Source of the DNA: an uncultured Verrucomicrobiales bacterium
Lineage (GTDB): Bacteria > Verrucomicrobiota > Verrucomicrobiia > Verrucomicrobiales > Akkermansiaceae
Length of the DNA: 64,000 nucleotides
Assembly (NCBI GenBank): GCA_937928735.1
Contig: CALFVF010000007.1
Location: forward strand, 32,645-96,644
Direction of reading: 5' to 3'
The notes under the pieces are model-generated. The model saw only the letters and a list, made by a program, of their open reading frames with translations, ran no database searches and was not told the origin of the DNA. Positions 1-9,318 of the stretch are shown here, one piece after another. A program made the translations under genes and the position numbers. The first letter of the stretch is position 1. Every line of letters begins with the position of its first letter.

Positions 1-7
1 CAATGAC

Positions 8-457
8 ATGCGCGACCAAAAGAAGAGAACTATCGCCTGGCAGAGTGAAGGCTCTCAACACTCTTCTCTAGAACTCATAGCACCTGCGGGGAATGCAGAT
101 GTCATGAGCTTTGAGCAAGGGGATGCGATGTCACTGCGTGAGGATCTAGGAGCCTTTCAGCGAGTGCATGCGAGTAATCTCATTTGCCGCCTGCCTGAGC
201 CTATGCGATTCCTAGAGCGTGTGCCTGAGCTCGTCGAGTCTGGTGGTGAGCTCGTACTGGCGACACCATTTAGCTGGCTAGAAGAATACACCCCGAAGTC
301 CCAGTGGCCTGAGGGAGATTCTTTTGAGTGGCTCACAGGGCATTTAGAAGAGCATTTCGAGTTCGTGCGGAGCGCGGATGAGCCATTTTTGATTCGTGAG
401 CATGGGCGGAAGTACCAGCTTGTTTTCTCCAAGGTCAGTCACTGGAAGCGCCGCTAG
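8..457 (+). CDS. C-terminal part of a SAM-dependent methyltransferase resembling the OvoA C-terminal (putative 4-mercaptohistidine N1-methyltransferase) domain; probably truncated by the window start
   Basis: ORF translation with EGDAMSLREDLGAFQRVHASNLICRLPEPMRFLERVPELVESGGELVLATPFSWLEEYTP, typical of OvoA methyltransferase domains; the true start is probably upstream of the window. Confidence 0.6.
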   Translation: MRDQKKRTIAWQSEGSQHSSLELIAPAGNADVMSFEQGDAMSLREDLGAFQRVHASNLICRLPEPMRFLERVPELVESGGELVLATPFSWLEEYTPKSQWPEGDSFEWLTGHLEEHFEFVRSADEPFLIREHGRKYQLVFSKVSHWKRR

Positions 458-480
458 ATTCTTCTGCTTGATGGGAGAAA

Positions 481-654
481 CTAAGAAAAAAACTTAGTGA
501 CTAGGTAGCTCCATGAGTGGCCGCCGAAGTAGATGCCGAGAATACCAAGAATACCAGCGATAGCGGGAGGAGCTGGAGCTGGGAGCTTGAGTGCGGCGAA
601 GAGCAAGCCGACAAGGAAGCCTGCGAGGAGAGCGAGTAGACAAGTTTGTAGCAT
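481..654 (-). CDS. Small XapX-like membrane protein (57 aa)
   Basis: Read by hand (not in ORF track): MLQTCLLALLAGFLVGLLFAALKLPAPAPPAIAGILGILGIYFGGHSWSYLVTKFFS; the LLAGFLVGLLFAALKLPAPAPPAIAGILGILG pattern matches the XapX domain. Confidence 0.7.
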   Translation of the reverse strand: MLQTCLLALLAGFLVGLLFAALKLPAPAPPAIAGILGILGIYFGGHSWSYLVTKFFS

Positions 655-772
655 AGAGAACTACTTAGTCATAGTCAGACTGGAAGTGAACTAAAATTCG
701 TCACTTCAAGTCTGACGTATCTATCTCATCGATAGAACATTGTTTACAATGCTGCTTGTCTTTCGCCGCTCA

Positions 773-2161
773 CTAGGATGCGGCGAGTAATGTAATGGCG
801 CGCTCCAGCCGCCTCACGCATTCTGCCTGCCCGAGGATTTGAATCATTTCTCCGAGATCTGGCCCGCCGGCCATACCACTGAGTGCGACTCTCACTGGGA
901 ACATGAGTTGCCCGGGTTTGGCTTGGTTCGCCTTAGCGGTCGCCCCGATCGTGTCTTTGGCACTACTCCAGTCTGTGAGGTCTTGCCAAGATGCGGCGAG
1001 TTCTTTGAGCAGCGGGATCGCTTGCTCGTTCTTACGCACCTTTTGGGCGGCAGCTTCCTCGATCGGGTAGTCTGCATCGTAGTAAAAGGAGAGAAGCTGA
1101 GGTGCCTCTGTGAGTAAGGAGACTTTTTCTTGGATAGAAGAGGCTATTTGCTCAAATTTTTCACCGAGTGCAGACTCTTCTGTAGGAATTGTGGGAGTTG
1201 ACTTCAGATAGGGTAATACAGCTTGAGAGAATGCAGTGGGGCTGAGTTTTGCGATGTGTTGCTGATTCACCCAGCGGCACTTATCGGCATCAAACTTGGC
1301 GGGTGCGCGGTTGATATTCTCAAGACTAAAGATATCAATGAGCTCTGAGAGTTCAAAGATTTCTTGGTCATCTTTGGGCGACCAGCCAAGGAGTGTGAGG
1401 AAGTTAAACGTCGCCTTTTGCAAGTAGCCAGAGGAGGCGTACTCGGCAATGGCGGCACCTTGATCACGCTTCGACATCTTGGACCCATCCATGTTAAGAA
1501 TGAGTGGGATGTGGGCGTAGTGCGGAGGTGTGACTCCGAAGGCCTCAAAGAGCTGTAGATGCTTCGGCGTGTTCATGAGATGATCTTCCCCGCGAATGAT
1601 ATGGGTGAGCTTCATCTCTATATCATCGACAACATTCACGAAGTGGAAGGTGAAGCTACCATCGGAGCGCTTCACCACCATATCAGGGTTAATCTCCTCA
1701 TTGGTGTAGTCAACGCTTACTTCTCCGCAGACGAGATCTTGCACTGTCATGAGCTTGCGCTCAAAGCGGAAGCGCCAAGCGCCATCATCCTCATAAACTC
1801 GTTCACTAGCGACGAGTTTCTCAAACCACTGCTGATAGATATCTGCGCGCTCACTCTGATAATAAGGGCCATAGGAGCCAGTGCTCTCGCCGCAGGCCTT
1901 TGGGCCTTCATCCCAGTCCATACCTAACCAGTCGAGACCTTGGAAGATGGCGTCTCTGGCGGCTGTGGTGTTTCTCTCTTTGTCCGTATCTTCGATTCGT
2001 AGAATAAATTTCCCCCCGTGTTTTCTCGCAAATAGCCAGTTAAACATCGCGGTGCGGGCACCCCCTACGTGGAGGTAACCAGTCGGAGAAGGGGCGAAAC
2101 GTGTACGAACCTCAGGTGCTGTCATAGGGCGTGATGTAGCGCTTCTAAGAGTCGCTGACAA
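773..2161 (-). CDS. gltX: Glutamyl-tRNA synthetase (start may be internal, MTAPEVRTRFAPSPTG at ~2125)
   Basis: RFAPSPTGYLHVGGARTAMFNWL (HIGH region) and KMSKRDQG (KMSKS). Confidence 0.95.
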   Translation of the reverse strand: MSATLRSATSRPMTAPEVRTRFAPSPTGYLHVGGARTAMFNWLFARKHGGKFILRIEDTDKERNTTAARDAIFQGLDWLGMDWDEGPKACGESTGSYGPYYQSERADIYQQWFEKLVASERVYEDDGAWRFRFERKLMTVQDLVCGEVSVDYTNEEINPDMVVKRSDGSFTFHFVNVVDDIEMKLTHIIRGEDHLMNTPKHLQLFEAFGVTPPHYAHIPLILNMDGSKMSKRDQGAAIAEYASSGYLQKATFNFLTLLGWSPKDDQEIFELSELIDIFSLENINRAPAKFDADKCRWVNQQHIAKLSPTAFSQAVLPYLKSTPTIPTEESALGEKFEQIASSIQEKVSLLTEAPQLLSFYYDADYPIEEAAAQKVRKNEQAIPLLKELAASWQDLTDWSSAKDTIGATAKANQAKPGQLMFPVRVALSGMAGGPDLGEMIQILGQAECVRRLERAITLLAAS

Positions 2162-2259
2162 GTGGTGTTTTCACCTAGGGGATAGAATGGAGACAAGGTG
2201 GGAGAAGATGTTAAACCAACGAGAAAAAGACGTTCCTCAAAGAACCCCAACTGTGTAGG

Positions 2260-3513
2260 GTGAAACAAGTAATGACACCGAGAGAGAGAGAAGACCGATA
2301 CGCGCGACTACTACTAGAGGTGGGAGTGAATCTCCAGCAAGGGCAGAATATCCTACTCTCCGCAGAGCCCATTGGGCGTGAGTTCCTCCAGCGACTCTGC
2401 CGCAGAGCCTACGAGATGGGGGCAGGGTATGTGCATGCCGAGCTGCAAGATGCTGAGGTGGAGAAACTCCGACTTCAGTTTGCCGAGGAGTGCTCTCTAG
2501 ATTACACGCCACCGTGGGTGACTCAGCGCCAGAGAGGAATGGTGGATGAAAGCTGGGCGCAGCTCTCCCTCTACACGCCTGAGGACATGGATGTGTATAA
2601 AGAGATTCAGCCAGCAAGAATGGAGAGACACCAAAAGGCACTCCAGCAGAGCCAGAAGATTAATCGAGATGCCTGCGCTGCCGCACAGATCCCGTGGTGC
2701 CGCGCAGCACTACCGACACCAGCGTGGGCTCATCGAATCTTTCCTGATAAAGAAATCGAACAAGCAGAAGAGTCTCTGTGGGAAGTATTTGTTAGGGTGC
2801 TTCGGCTCGACTTGAGTGATCCCGTGGCCTTCTGGAAATCACAAGCTGAGATTTTAAAACAACGTTGTGAAACACTCAATACATGGCGAGTGAAAACTCT
2901 TCACTTCCGTGGAGAAGGCACAGACTTAAAAGTGGAATGTTTACCCAAGTCGCGCTGGATAGGAGGGGGGGTGGAGACACCCTCAGGCGTGAAATTTATG
3001 CCAAATCTACCCACGGAGGAGGTCTTTACGACACCAGATTATAGGAAAACGGAGGGTAGAGCACAAGTCGTGAAACCCGTGGAGGTGTTAGGCATAAGTG
3101 TGCAAAAAGCATGGTTCGAGTTCGAGCGCGGGGAGGTCGTGCGCTATGGGGCAGAGTCAGGCGTGGAGGCTCTGGAGAGATTCTTCGCACTTTGTCCACA
3201 GGCACGCTATCTCGGAGAAGTCGCACTGGTAGGTCATGACTCTCCGATAGCGCAGTCAGCTGTGGTCTTTCACTCGATTCTCTATGATGAGAATGCGGCG
3301 AGTCATATAGCCCTCGGGAATAGCTATCCTATCGCGATTGAGGGAGGGGTGGACACCTCGAAGTCACAATTACTGGATGCAGGGGCGAATGTCTCGCGCG
3401 TGCATATCGACTTCATGATCGGTGCAGAGGATATGGAGGTGGATGCTTATTTAGAGAATGGGAAGAAGGTACCTGTACTACAAAAGGGCGAGTTTGCCTC
3501 TTCTCTTCAGTAA
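2260..3513 (+). CDS. Aminopeptidase, M29 family-like
   Basis: ORF translation with M29-type features (LLEVGVNLQQGQNILLSAEP; C-terminal HIALGNSYPIAIEGG...HIDFMIG). Confidence 0.8.
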   Translation: MKQVMTPREREDRYARLLLEVGVNLQQGQNILLSAEPIGREFLQRLCRRAYEMGAGYVHAELQDAEVEKLRLQFAEECSLDYTPPWVTQRQRGMVDESWAQLSLYTPEDMDVYKEIQPARMERHQKALQQSQKINRDACAAAQIPWCRAALPTPAWAHRIFPDKEIEQAEESLWEVFVRVLRLDLSDPVAFWKSQAEILKQRCETLNTWRVKTLHFRGEGTDLKVECLPKSRWIGGGVETPSGVKFMPNLPTEEVFTTPDYRKTEGRAQVVKPVEVLGISVQKAWFEFERGEVVRYGAESGVEALERFFALCPQARYLGEVALVGHDSPIAQSAVVFHSILYDENAASHIALGNSYPIAIEGGVDTSKSQLLDAGANVSRVHIDFMIGAEDMEVDAYLENGKKVPVLQKGEFASSLQ

Positions 3514-3553
3514 GTGGTAGTATGTGTGAGAGCTCGCTATCTAAGTAACGTTT

Positions 3554-3979
3554 TTATGAACTAATGCCTTTTCTCCGCGCTTCTACCGCGAGAGTGAAAG
3601 CTCGCTCGTCTCCATAGCGTTTGATGGAGAATTTTAAACAACGCCGCTCCCCAGGTCTCGGTGACCAAGTGGCCTGCCAGAATTCATAGACCGTGCCATT
3701 GGTCGTGACTTTAACTCGAGAGACACCAATCACCCCTGAGCTATTGCGCTGTGAGCGGTGGCAGATACGTGCGGAGTCATCGGCTTTGAGCGTTTCTACG
3801 AGCTGATCTCGCCATTGTTTCGCAAGATTGAGAGCTTTTTCGGGAGATCCAGCAGCGCTGTCTGAGAAGAATTTGGCGTATTTTTGTCCGCGTCGCTGGA
3901 GACGAACTTGCCAGCCATGGGTACTGGCAGAGGCGAGATCAATGCGAGCTAAGGCATAAAATGGCGAGTTGGTACCCAT
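3554..3979 (-). CDS. AP2-like DNA-binding domain protein (stand-alone, 141 aa)
   Basis: SSGVIGVSRVKVTTNGTVYEFWQATWSPRPGERRCLKFSIKRYGDERAFTLAVEARRKG resembles the bacterial/phage AP2 domain; a weaker preceding copy (GWQVRLQRRGQKYAKFFSD...KALNLAKQWRDQL). Confidence 0.6.
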   Translation of the reverse strand: MGTNSPFYALARIDLASASTHGWQVRLQRRGQKYAKFFSDSAAGSPEKALNLAKQWRDQLVETLKADDSARICHRSQRNSSGVIGVSRVKVTTNGTVYEFWQATWSPRPGERRCLKFSIKRYGDERAFTLAVEARRKGISS

Positions 3980-4069
3980 AGAGAAACTATGTCCTATACA
4001 ATAAGATGGGTCAAAACGAAATATAGACCCAGTCTATGAGTTTTAGCTAAGAAAGCCCCCTAGGAAAGC

Positions 4070-4519
4070 TTAGGAAGACACCAGAACACCGCCACCAATG
4101 ATTAGCAGAGACCCCAGAATAAGTCTCGTGGTGTTGACATCCTTCCACTCATTAAAGAGAATGAGAGCTGCCACCACAGTCACTAGAGTATTCATATTAT
4201 AGAGAGGAGCGAGCTTAGAAATCGGCATACGGTAGTGGGAAATTGCGACCACTACCATCACAGTACCAAGACCCCAGGTCAGTCCCATGCAGAGAGCTGG
4301 CCAGCACTGTTTCCAGGTGAAATCATAGGTTCCTTGCTGGATCATCACACTTAAGCCTGTGAAGAATGCCCCGATACCCACACAGGCGAGAAAGACGCCT
4401 GCCGCGATATTGTGCTGGGAGCTGACCTTTTGAAAAATACCAGCTGTGCCAAAGAGTAGAGCAGGGATGAGACCGCCGATGAGAATTCCGATTTGAGCTT
4501 GAGACATATCTGGGGGCAC
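4070..4519 (-). CDS. EamA/DMT-type half-size membrane transporter
   Basis: 149 aa, about 5 hydrophobic helices, C-terminal MNTLVTVVAALILFNEWKDVNTTRLILGSLLIIGGGVLVS typical of EamA repeats. Confidence 0.6.
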   Translation of the reverse strand: MPPDMSQAQIGILIGGLIPALLFGTAGIFQKVSSQHNIAAGVFLACVGIGAFFTGLSVMIQQGTYDFTWKQCWPALCMGLTWGLGTVMVVVAISHYRMPISKLAPLYNMNTLVTVVAALILFNEWKDVNTTRLILGSLLIIGGGVLVSS

Positions 4520-4603
4520 CGTTTCTTAGCCAGAGGGTTGGCTCAAGCTAAATTGCAAGTTATGCTATCATTTTCTAGAGAATCCACACGGAGAATGTGA
4601 CAC

Positions 4604-4732
4604 TCATTGGCCAGAAGCAGGGGTGTTGCGCTCAAAACTCGTGGACTCACTACCAAGAAAAATCACACCAGTGGAAATGAGAAAACTTATGAGAATAATA
4701 AAGGCGAGGAAAATAAGAAGACAAGATTTCAT
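4604..4732 (-). CDS. Small single-TM protein (42 aa), hypothetical
   Basis: Read by hand: MKSCLLIFLAFIILISFLISTGVIFLGSESTSFERNTPASGQ*; no homology claim. Confidence 0.35.
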   Translation of the reverse strand: MKSCLLIFLAFIILISFLISTGVIFLGSESTSFERNTPASGQ

Positions 4733-4786
4733 TGAGAGACACTTGAGGTGATAGGTGAGCTGAGAGCAAACAGAGAGCGTCGAGGA

Positions 4787-6037
4787 CTAGCTAGAGAGTT
4801 CTAGTAGAGCGCAGTAGGCGCCATCTGTTTGGTGAGTTTGTGGGAGAATGTGCATTTCTTTGACGAGCTTCAGACGAGTGTTACTTTCTAAGAACGCCTC
4901 GATGAGTTTCGTGTTTTCGGCACTATCAATGGAGCAGGTCGAGTAAACGATTCTTCCGCCAGGCTTTAGGCACTCGATGGCTGTCTGAAGAATGTTGGAC
5001 TGGATCACGGAGAGTTCAGTGAGGGACTCCTCAGTCATTCTCCAGCGAGCATCGACACGGCGGCGCAGTACACCTGTATTAGAACAAGGCACATCCAGAA
5101 GAATCGCGTCAAATGTCTCGTGCCAGTGGCTCGGTGCAGGCTGAGACCAGTCATGTTTCTCGACTTTAGCGCAGGTGACCCCGAGTTTCTCTAGATTTTT
5201 CTCTAGGCGGGGGAGTCTTTTTTCATTCGAGTCTGTCGCGACAAGGTTCCCTTGATTGTTAAGGAGCTCAGCGATCTGGAAGGATTTACCACCTGGGGCA
5301 GCACAGGCATCAAGAATGGTTTCTCCTGGGCGGGGGTCGAGTAGTTGGACGCAGTGGCGAGTGGCTGGATCTTGGATATAGATTTTTCCAGATTGTAGCC
5401 ATTCTCTGGGAGGCATTCCTTTATAGAGATAGAAATGTTCGAGATCGAGAGGAGTGGCCAGATCATCTTGTTGGATAAACTGAGAGTCGGTAGCCAGTAG
5501 GCGATTGAGGCGAAATAGGGTAGGAGCTGGTTGTTGGTTCCACTCCATTAGCTGGATTGTCTGCTCTTCACCGAATTGGCTGACCCAGCGCTGATAGAGC
5601 CAGTCCGGGTGAGAGTGGTAGACGGCGGGGTGAGTCTGTGAGAGCTGCTGCTGGATCGATTCCCGTTCTCTGTCCGTTCTTCTCAGAATCGCATTGATGA
5701 GACCACGCACTCCTTTTCTGGCACTATTGACAGTCTCATTGACCGCAGCGTGCACAGGGAGTTCCATCCATAGGAGCTGGAAAATACCGATTCGTAGCAC
5801 TTGGCGTGCGAGAGGGTCTAGGCGGCCTTCACGCATACTATCGATAATGGAGTCGAGTGCGCGCTGGTGGCGAATCGCTCCCATTACAAGAGCATTGAGT
5901 AGATTGCGATCTGGTGGAGAGAGGCGATTATCTCTGGCTGCTTGGTCGATGAGGGTCTCAGCATACAATTGGCCTTGCTCCCATGTTTCCAGTGCCATAG
6001 CGGCAATTTGTCTTATGTTACGTATCGGATGAGCCAC
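4787..6037 (-). CDS. rsmB: 16S rRNA (cytosine-C5) methyltransferase with N-terminal NusB-like domain, RsmB type
   Basis: NusB-like N-terminus and ILDACAAPGGKSFQIAELL, DVPCSNTGVLRRRVDARW, GRIVYSTCSIDSAEN motifs. Confidence 0.9.
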   Translation of the reverse strand: MAHPIRNIRQIAAMALETWEQGQLYAETLIDQAARDNRLSPPDRNLLNALVMGAIRHQRALDSIIDSMREGRLDPLARQVLRIGIFQLLWMELPVHAAVNETVNSARKGVRGLINAILRRTDRERESIQQQLSQTHPAVYHSHPDWLYQRWVSQFGEEQTIQLMEWNQQPAPTLFRLNRLLATDSQFIQQDDLATPLDLEHFYLYKGMPPREWLQSGKIYIQDPATRHCVQLLDPRPGETILDACAAPGGKSFQIAELLNNQGNLVATDSNEKRLPRLEKNLEKLGVTCAKVEKHDWSQPAPSHWHETFDAILLDVPCSNTGVLRRRVDARWRMTEESLTELSVIQSNILQTAIECLKPGGRIVYSTCSIDSAENTKLIEAFLESNTRLKLVKEMHILPQTHQTDGAYCALLELSS

Positions 6038-6068
6038 AGAAGTAAGTGATAGAGGAAGTAGATTCTAA

Positions 6069-6093
6069 TACCAACTCAAAAAACTAACTGGTA
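6069..6093. repeat. Interspersed repeat copy 1: TACCAACTCAAAAAACTAACTGGTA
   Basis: 25-bp match shared with 9294-9318 and 17424-17448; ends are TACCA...TGGTA inverted. Confidence 0.9.
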
Positions 6094-6151
6094 CAAGGAT
6101 AGCGCTCTAGTAAAATACCTAACAAAATTAGGTGAGCTGCGCACGGAAAGA

Positions 6152-6187
6152 AAAACACCCTGTCGCCCAAAAGCAACAGGGTGTTTC
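6152..6187 (-). terminator. Rho-independent-like hairpin downstream of the TIGR04073-like gene
   Basis: AAACACCCTGT...ACAGGGTGTTT inverted repeat. Confidence 0.75.
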
Positions 6188-6205
6188 TATGAAAAATAAG
6201 TTCAC

Positions 6206-6637
6206 CTAGTATGAAGTCGTGCGCGAGTGGCGGAAGTAAGACTCTGCTCCTAACTCAGGTGGAAACTCGTGGAAACCATCTGTGGGATTAATCTCAATTC
6301 TGTTATCTTGGCCACACTTTTCATAAGGTGGCTTAAAGGTGCCGTGGTGAGTTGGGCAACGGAATGTGAATAACTCGTAGAAGCCATACTTCATACGGCG
6401 AAACATGCGGCTAGTGCCATCAACTGCGCCATAAGACCATCCAGCTTTACCGCCATGTGTCTGTGTGCGGCGATCAATGGTCTCTGGTATTTCTGAAACA
6501 CTATAAAGAATGTTACTAAGAGCTCTGCCTAACTTGCGGCTTGAAGTGTAAGCTGCTCCTGGAGGAGCCTGGATGTCACCATAAGCTGATACCACAGTAG
6601 TTGTGATGACAGTAGCAATCGTAAAGAATGTTTTCAT
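6206..6637 (-). CDS. Exosortase system-associated TIGR04073-like family secreted protein
   Basis: Signal peptide MKTFFTIATVITTTVVSAYG; KLGRALSNILYSVSEIPETI...GAVDGTSRMFRRMKYGFYELFTF...YE matches my recollection of the TIGR04073 pattern. Confidence 0.65.
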   Translation of the reverse strand: MKTFFTIATVITTTVVSAYGDIQAPPGAAYTSSRKLGRALSNILYSVSEIPETIDRRTQTHGGKAGWSYGAVDGTSRMFRRMKYGFYELFTFRCPTHHGTFKPPYEKCGQDNRIEINPTDGFHEFPPELGAESYFRHSRTTSY

Positions 6638-6709
6638 ATTAAGTGTAGTCTGAGTGAAAAGGGGTGAATCTGGCAATAGTAAAAGTGCGTATTCTCGCAA
6701 AAAAATGAG

Positions 6710-9016
6710 TTATTTCGACTTCAACTTCTTTTTGAGAGCAGAAGACGCCTTGCGAGCATGATTGATGATCGTATCATCCGTGTCTGTATCAATGAAGTTC
6801 TGGAGAATCTTATCACCAAAGGGAAAGGTGTTGACGACGATGGAATCAATCACTTTCTTTTTCGCGCCGAATGTTTTTGCGGCATTGGCGAGGGCTGTCC
6901 AGTGGAGTTCAGGGTTGTCGTGTTTGTGCTTTCCTCGTGCAATATTGTGCGCTGCAAAGAAGATTCTCTCGTGAATGGTTTTATCTTCTTCTTGTGCGGC
7001 AGCTTCGATCAGCGCGTCTAGGGGGTCGTCATTTTGCCATTTTTCTAGACCATCAATAGCGCCACGGCGGATCGCTGTATCAGAGTTGTTGAGCTGCTTG
7101 AGGAGTAAGCTAATGTATTTTTTGTCAGAAGACTCACCCAGTAGGCTTAGACACATTGATTTAAAGATGGCATCACTTGAAGCCTCGAACTCAGAGGCCA
7201 GAGACGAGTTAATTTCAACGGTTCTTGGAGAGTTTTGAATAATCTTACTAAGGACTTTCGATACACCCGCTCTGTAGGAATTATCTTGGCTGAATTTAGC
7301 GAGATTAAGAACATCTTCAAATTGGCTGTTGGTCGCAGAGAAGCTGAGAACATTCAGAGCTGTAATGACATTGGGTGTGCTCTCATCAGCGTTTTTAATG
7401 AATTCGAGCACAATATTTGCCGTTGTCTGACTAGGGCGGTTGCGAAGGATGTATTGGAACAGGTTTTCTTGAACATGGCTTGGAGCAGCTATGACGGCTT
7501 TGGCAATGACTTCATCGGCATCGTAGTTAGCATCACTACTGGGTTGAGCCTTGCTGAGGGTCATATTGAGAGCCGCTTGTTCGTTGACGGGTTTTTTACC
7601 AACAGAGACTGCTTTTTCGAGTAGTATATCTAGCTCGTATTTAGTGAGTTTGATGGCTGTGATTTCACTTTGCCCTCCTTTATCGAGAAGATCCAGATAG
7701 GCTTGTTTGTCATCGGCTTTACCTTTTTGTGATAGGACAATGATACTGAGAATAATGACAGCGAGGCCTGCAGCGGCTAGGAGAATCAGTTTCTTTTTGG
7801 GATCCATGGCTGGCTTAGCACTAGGATCTGCCGTAGTGGCGGATTGAGGCTGTGTGCCGATTTGTCCAGTGGCGGGCTGCACACCTTGAACCGTTGATGC
7901 AGGATTGGTCTCAGAGCCTTTGACTGGAAGTCCGGCTTGAGTGGCTGCCTGCACAGCCTGAGTGACCTGAGCGGCTGCAGCAGCACTAGGGGCTGCGACA
8001 AGGCGCTGGGTGCTCGTGAGTGAGTTAGGCCCGCCCGGAGGTATTATGGGTTGAGGTGCTGTCTGGTCATTAACTGAGCTGCCTTGGGCAGTAGTGGCGG
8101 GTGAAACACCTTGAACACCAGTCTGAGGTATGACAAGTTGAGGGGCTGTTTGGGCAGGGAGTGTTGCTGCGAAACCTTGTGAAGGAGAGCTCTCGAGAGC
8201 TAAGAAGCGCTCTAGGGCTTCTCTCGCTGAATTCGGGCGATCATCCACATTACGAGCGATGTGCCACATGACCCAGTCACAGACCCATGTTGGGAGATCG
8301 GGGCGGACTTCTGCGAGTGGTTGGACACTGCCTTGGAGGTGACTGGCCATGACCTGAGGAGCTGTTTCACCATTAAAAGGGTAGGTTCCTGCTAGGGAGT
8401 AATAATACATTGCTCCCAGTGAGTACATGTCTGTGCGGCGATCGAGTGGTGTGCGCTCAAACTGCTCAGGGGCCATGAAGAAAATGGATCCAAATACGGC
8501 ATCACCGTGGTCGATAGTTTGGAGAGAAGGTTTGGCAGAGAATTTAGCAAGGCCGAAGTCAACGAGTTTGACTTGGAATCTTCCCGAGGGAAGCCAGCAA
8601 ACCATGACGTTACTGGGCTTAAGGTCTCGGTGAATGAGATCGAGATCTTGCGCTGCGATCATCGCTTCTTGAGACTGGATAGCGACTTCACGGAAGTCAT
8701 CAAATGTGAGAGTGCCTCGTTCCACCATCTCATCCAGTGTCTTGCCATTGATGAGCTCCATGACAACGTAGGGACCTTCTGTATCTATACCTGCATCGTA
8801 GACTGTGCAAATGTGGGGGTGCTGGACGGAAGAAAGAGCCGTAGCTTCCTTGAGGAGACTCTTGGTGGCTGCTTCTTCTGATTCTAGGCCTTCACCTTCA
8901 GTTAAGACTCTCTTAATGGCGACTTCTCGCCTTAGTTGAGTATCATAGGCACGGAATACAGCTCCTACGCCACCTTGGCCGATTTTTCCCCTAATTTCGT
9001 ATCTTTCTGCGCTCAT
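6710..9016 (-). CDS. Hanks-type serine/threonine protein kinase with single TM and large C-terminal helical-repeat (HEAT-like) domain
   Basis: IGQGGVGAVFRAYD, VAIKRV, LIHRDLKPSNVMV, VDFGLAKF, MAPEQF; TM KLILLAAAGLAVIILSIIVL. Confidence 0.95.
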   Translation of the reverse strand: MSAERYEIRGKIGQGGVGAVFRAYDTQLRREVAIKRVLTEGEGLESEEAATKSLLKEATALSSVQHPHICTVYDAGIDTEGPYVVMELINGKTLDEMVERGTLTFDDFREVAIQSQEAMIAAQDLDLIHRDLKPSNVMVCWLPSGRFQVKLVDFGLAKFSAKPSLQTIDHGDAVFGSIFFMAPEQFERTPLDRRTDMYSLGAMYYYSLAGTYPFNGETAPQVMASHLQGSVQPLAEVRPDLPTWVCDWVMWHIARNVDDRPNSAREALERFLALESSPSQGFAATLPAQTAPQLVIPQTGVQGVSPATTAQGSSVNDQTAPQPIIPPGGPNSLTSTQRLVAAPSAAAAAQVTQAVQAATQAGLPVKGSETNPASTVQGVQPATGQIGTQPQSATTADPSAKPAMDPKKKLILLAAAGLAVIILSIIVLSQKGKADDKQAYLDLLDKGGQSEITAIKLTKYELDILLEKAVSVGKKPVNEQAALNMTLSKAQPSSDANYDADEVIAKAVIAAPSHVQENLFQYILRNRPSQTTANIVLEFIKNADESTPNVITALNVLSFSATNSQFEDVLNLAKFSQDNSYRAGVSKVLSKIIQNSPRTVEINSSLASEFEASSDAIFKSMCLSLLGESSDKKYISLLLKQLNNSDTAIRRGAIDGLEKWQNDDPLDALIEAAAQEEDKTIHERIFFAAHNIARGKHKHDNPELHWTALANAAKTFGAKKKVIDSIVVNTFPFGDKILQNFIDTDTDDTIINHARKASSALKKKLKSK

Positions 9017-9293
9017 ATTGATGGTTCAGGGTTTTTACTCTCTTCAAATTGCCGCTTACTGGCAATGATGAATTTTGGTGCAGACGTATTTTTTTTCGTG
9101 AAAGAGTGATTCACCACTCTCAGAAACTGGCTTTCTCTCAAAACAATAGCACCGAGAGCTCTTGTCTTGACTCGCTATTCTGTCTATTAGTATTCACTAA
9201 ATAACAATATTGACTGTGTGTTTGACGAGATGGTGTCGCTGCTTGTCATCTGCAAATACTGGCACTATCCGATCAGTTCTGCCTTGGTCTTTA

Positions 9294-9318
9294 TACCAAC
9301 TCAAAAAACTAACTGGTA
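9294..9318. repeat. Interspersed repeat copy 2 (extended identity with copy 3: TTATACCAACTCAAAAAACTAACTGGTATTAG, 9291-9322)
   Basis: Direct sequence identity. Confidence 0.95.

Noticed and set aside
6152-6187. Hairpin as a possible small RNA or attenuator
   Set aside because: Position 3' of the minus-strand gene and the stem structure are explained by an intrinsic terminator.
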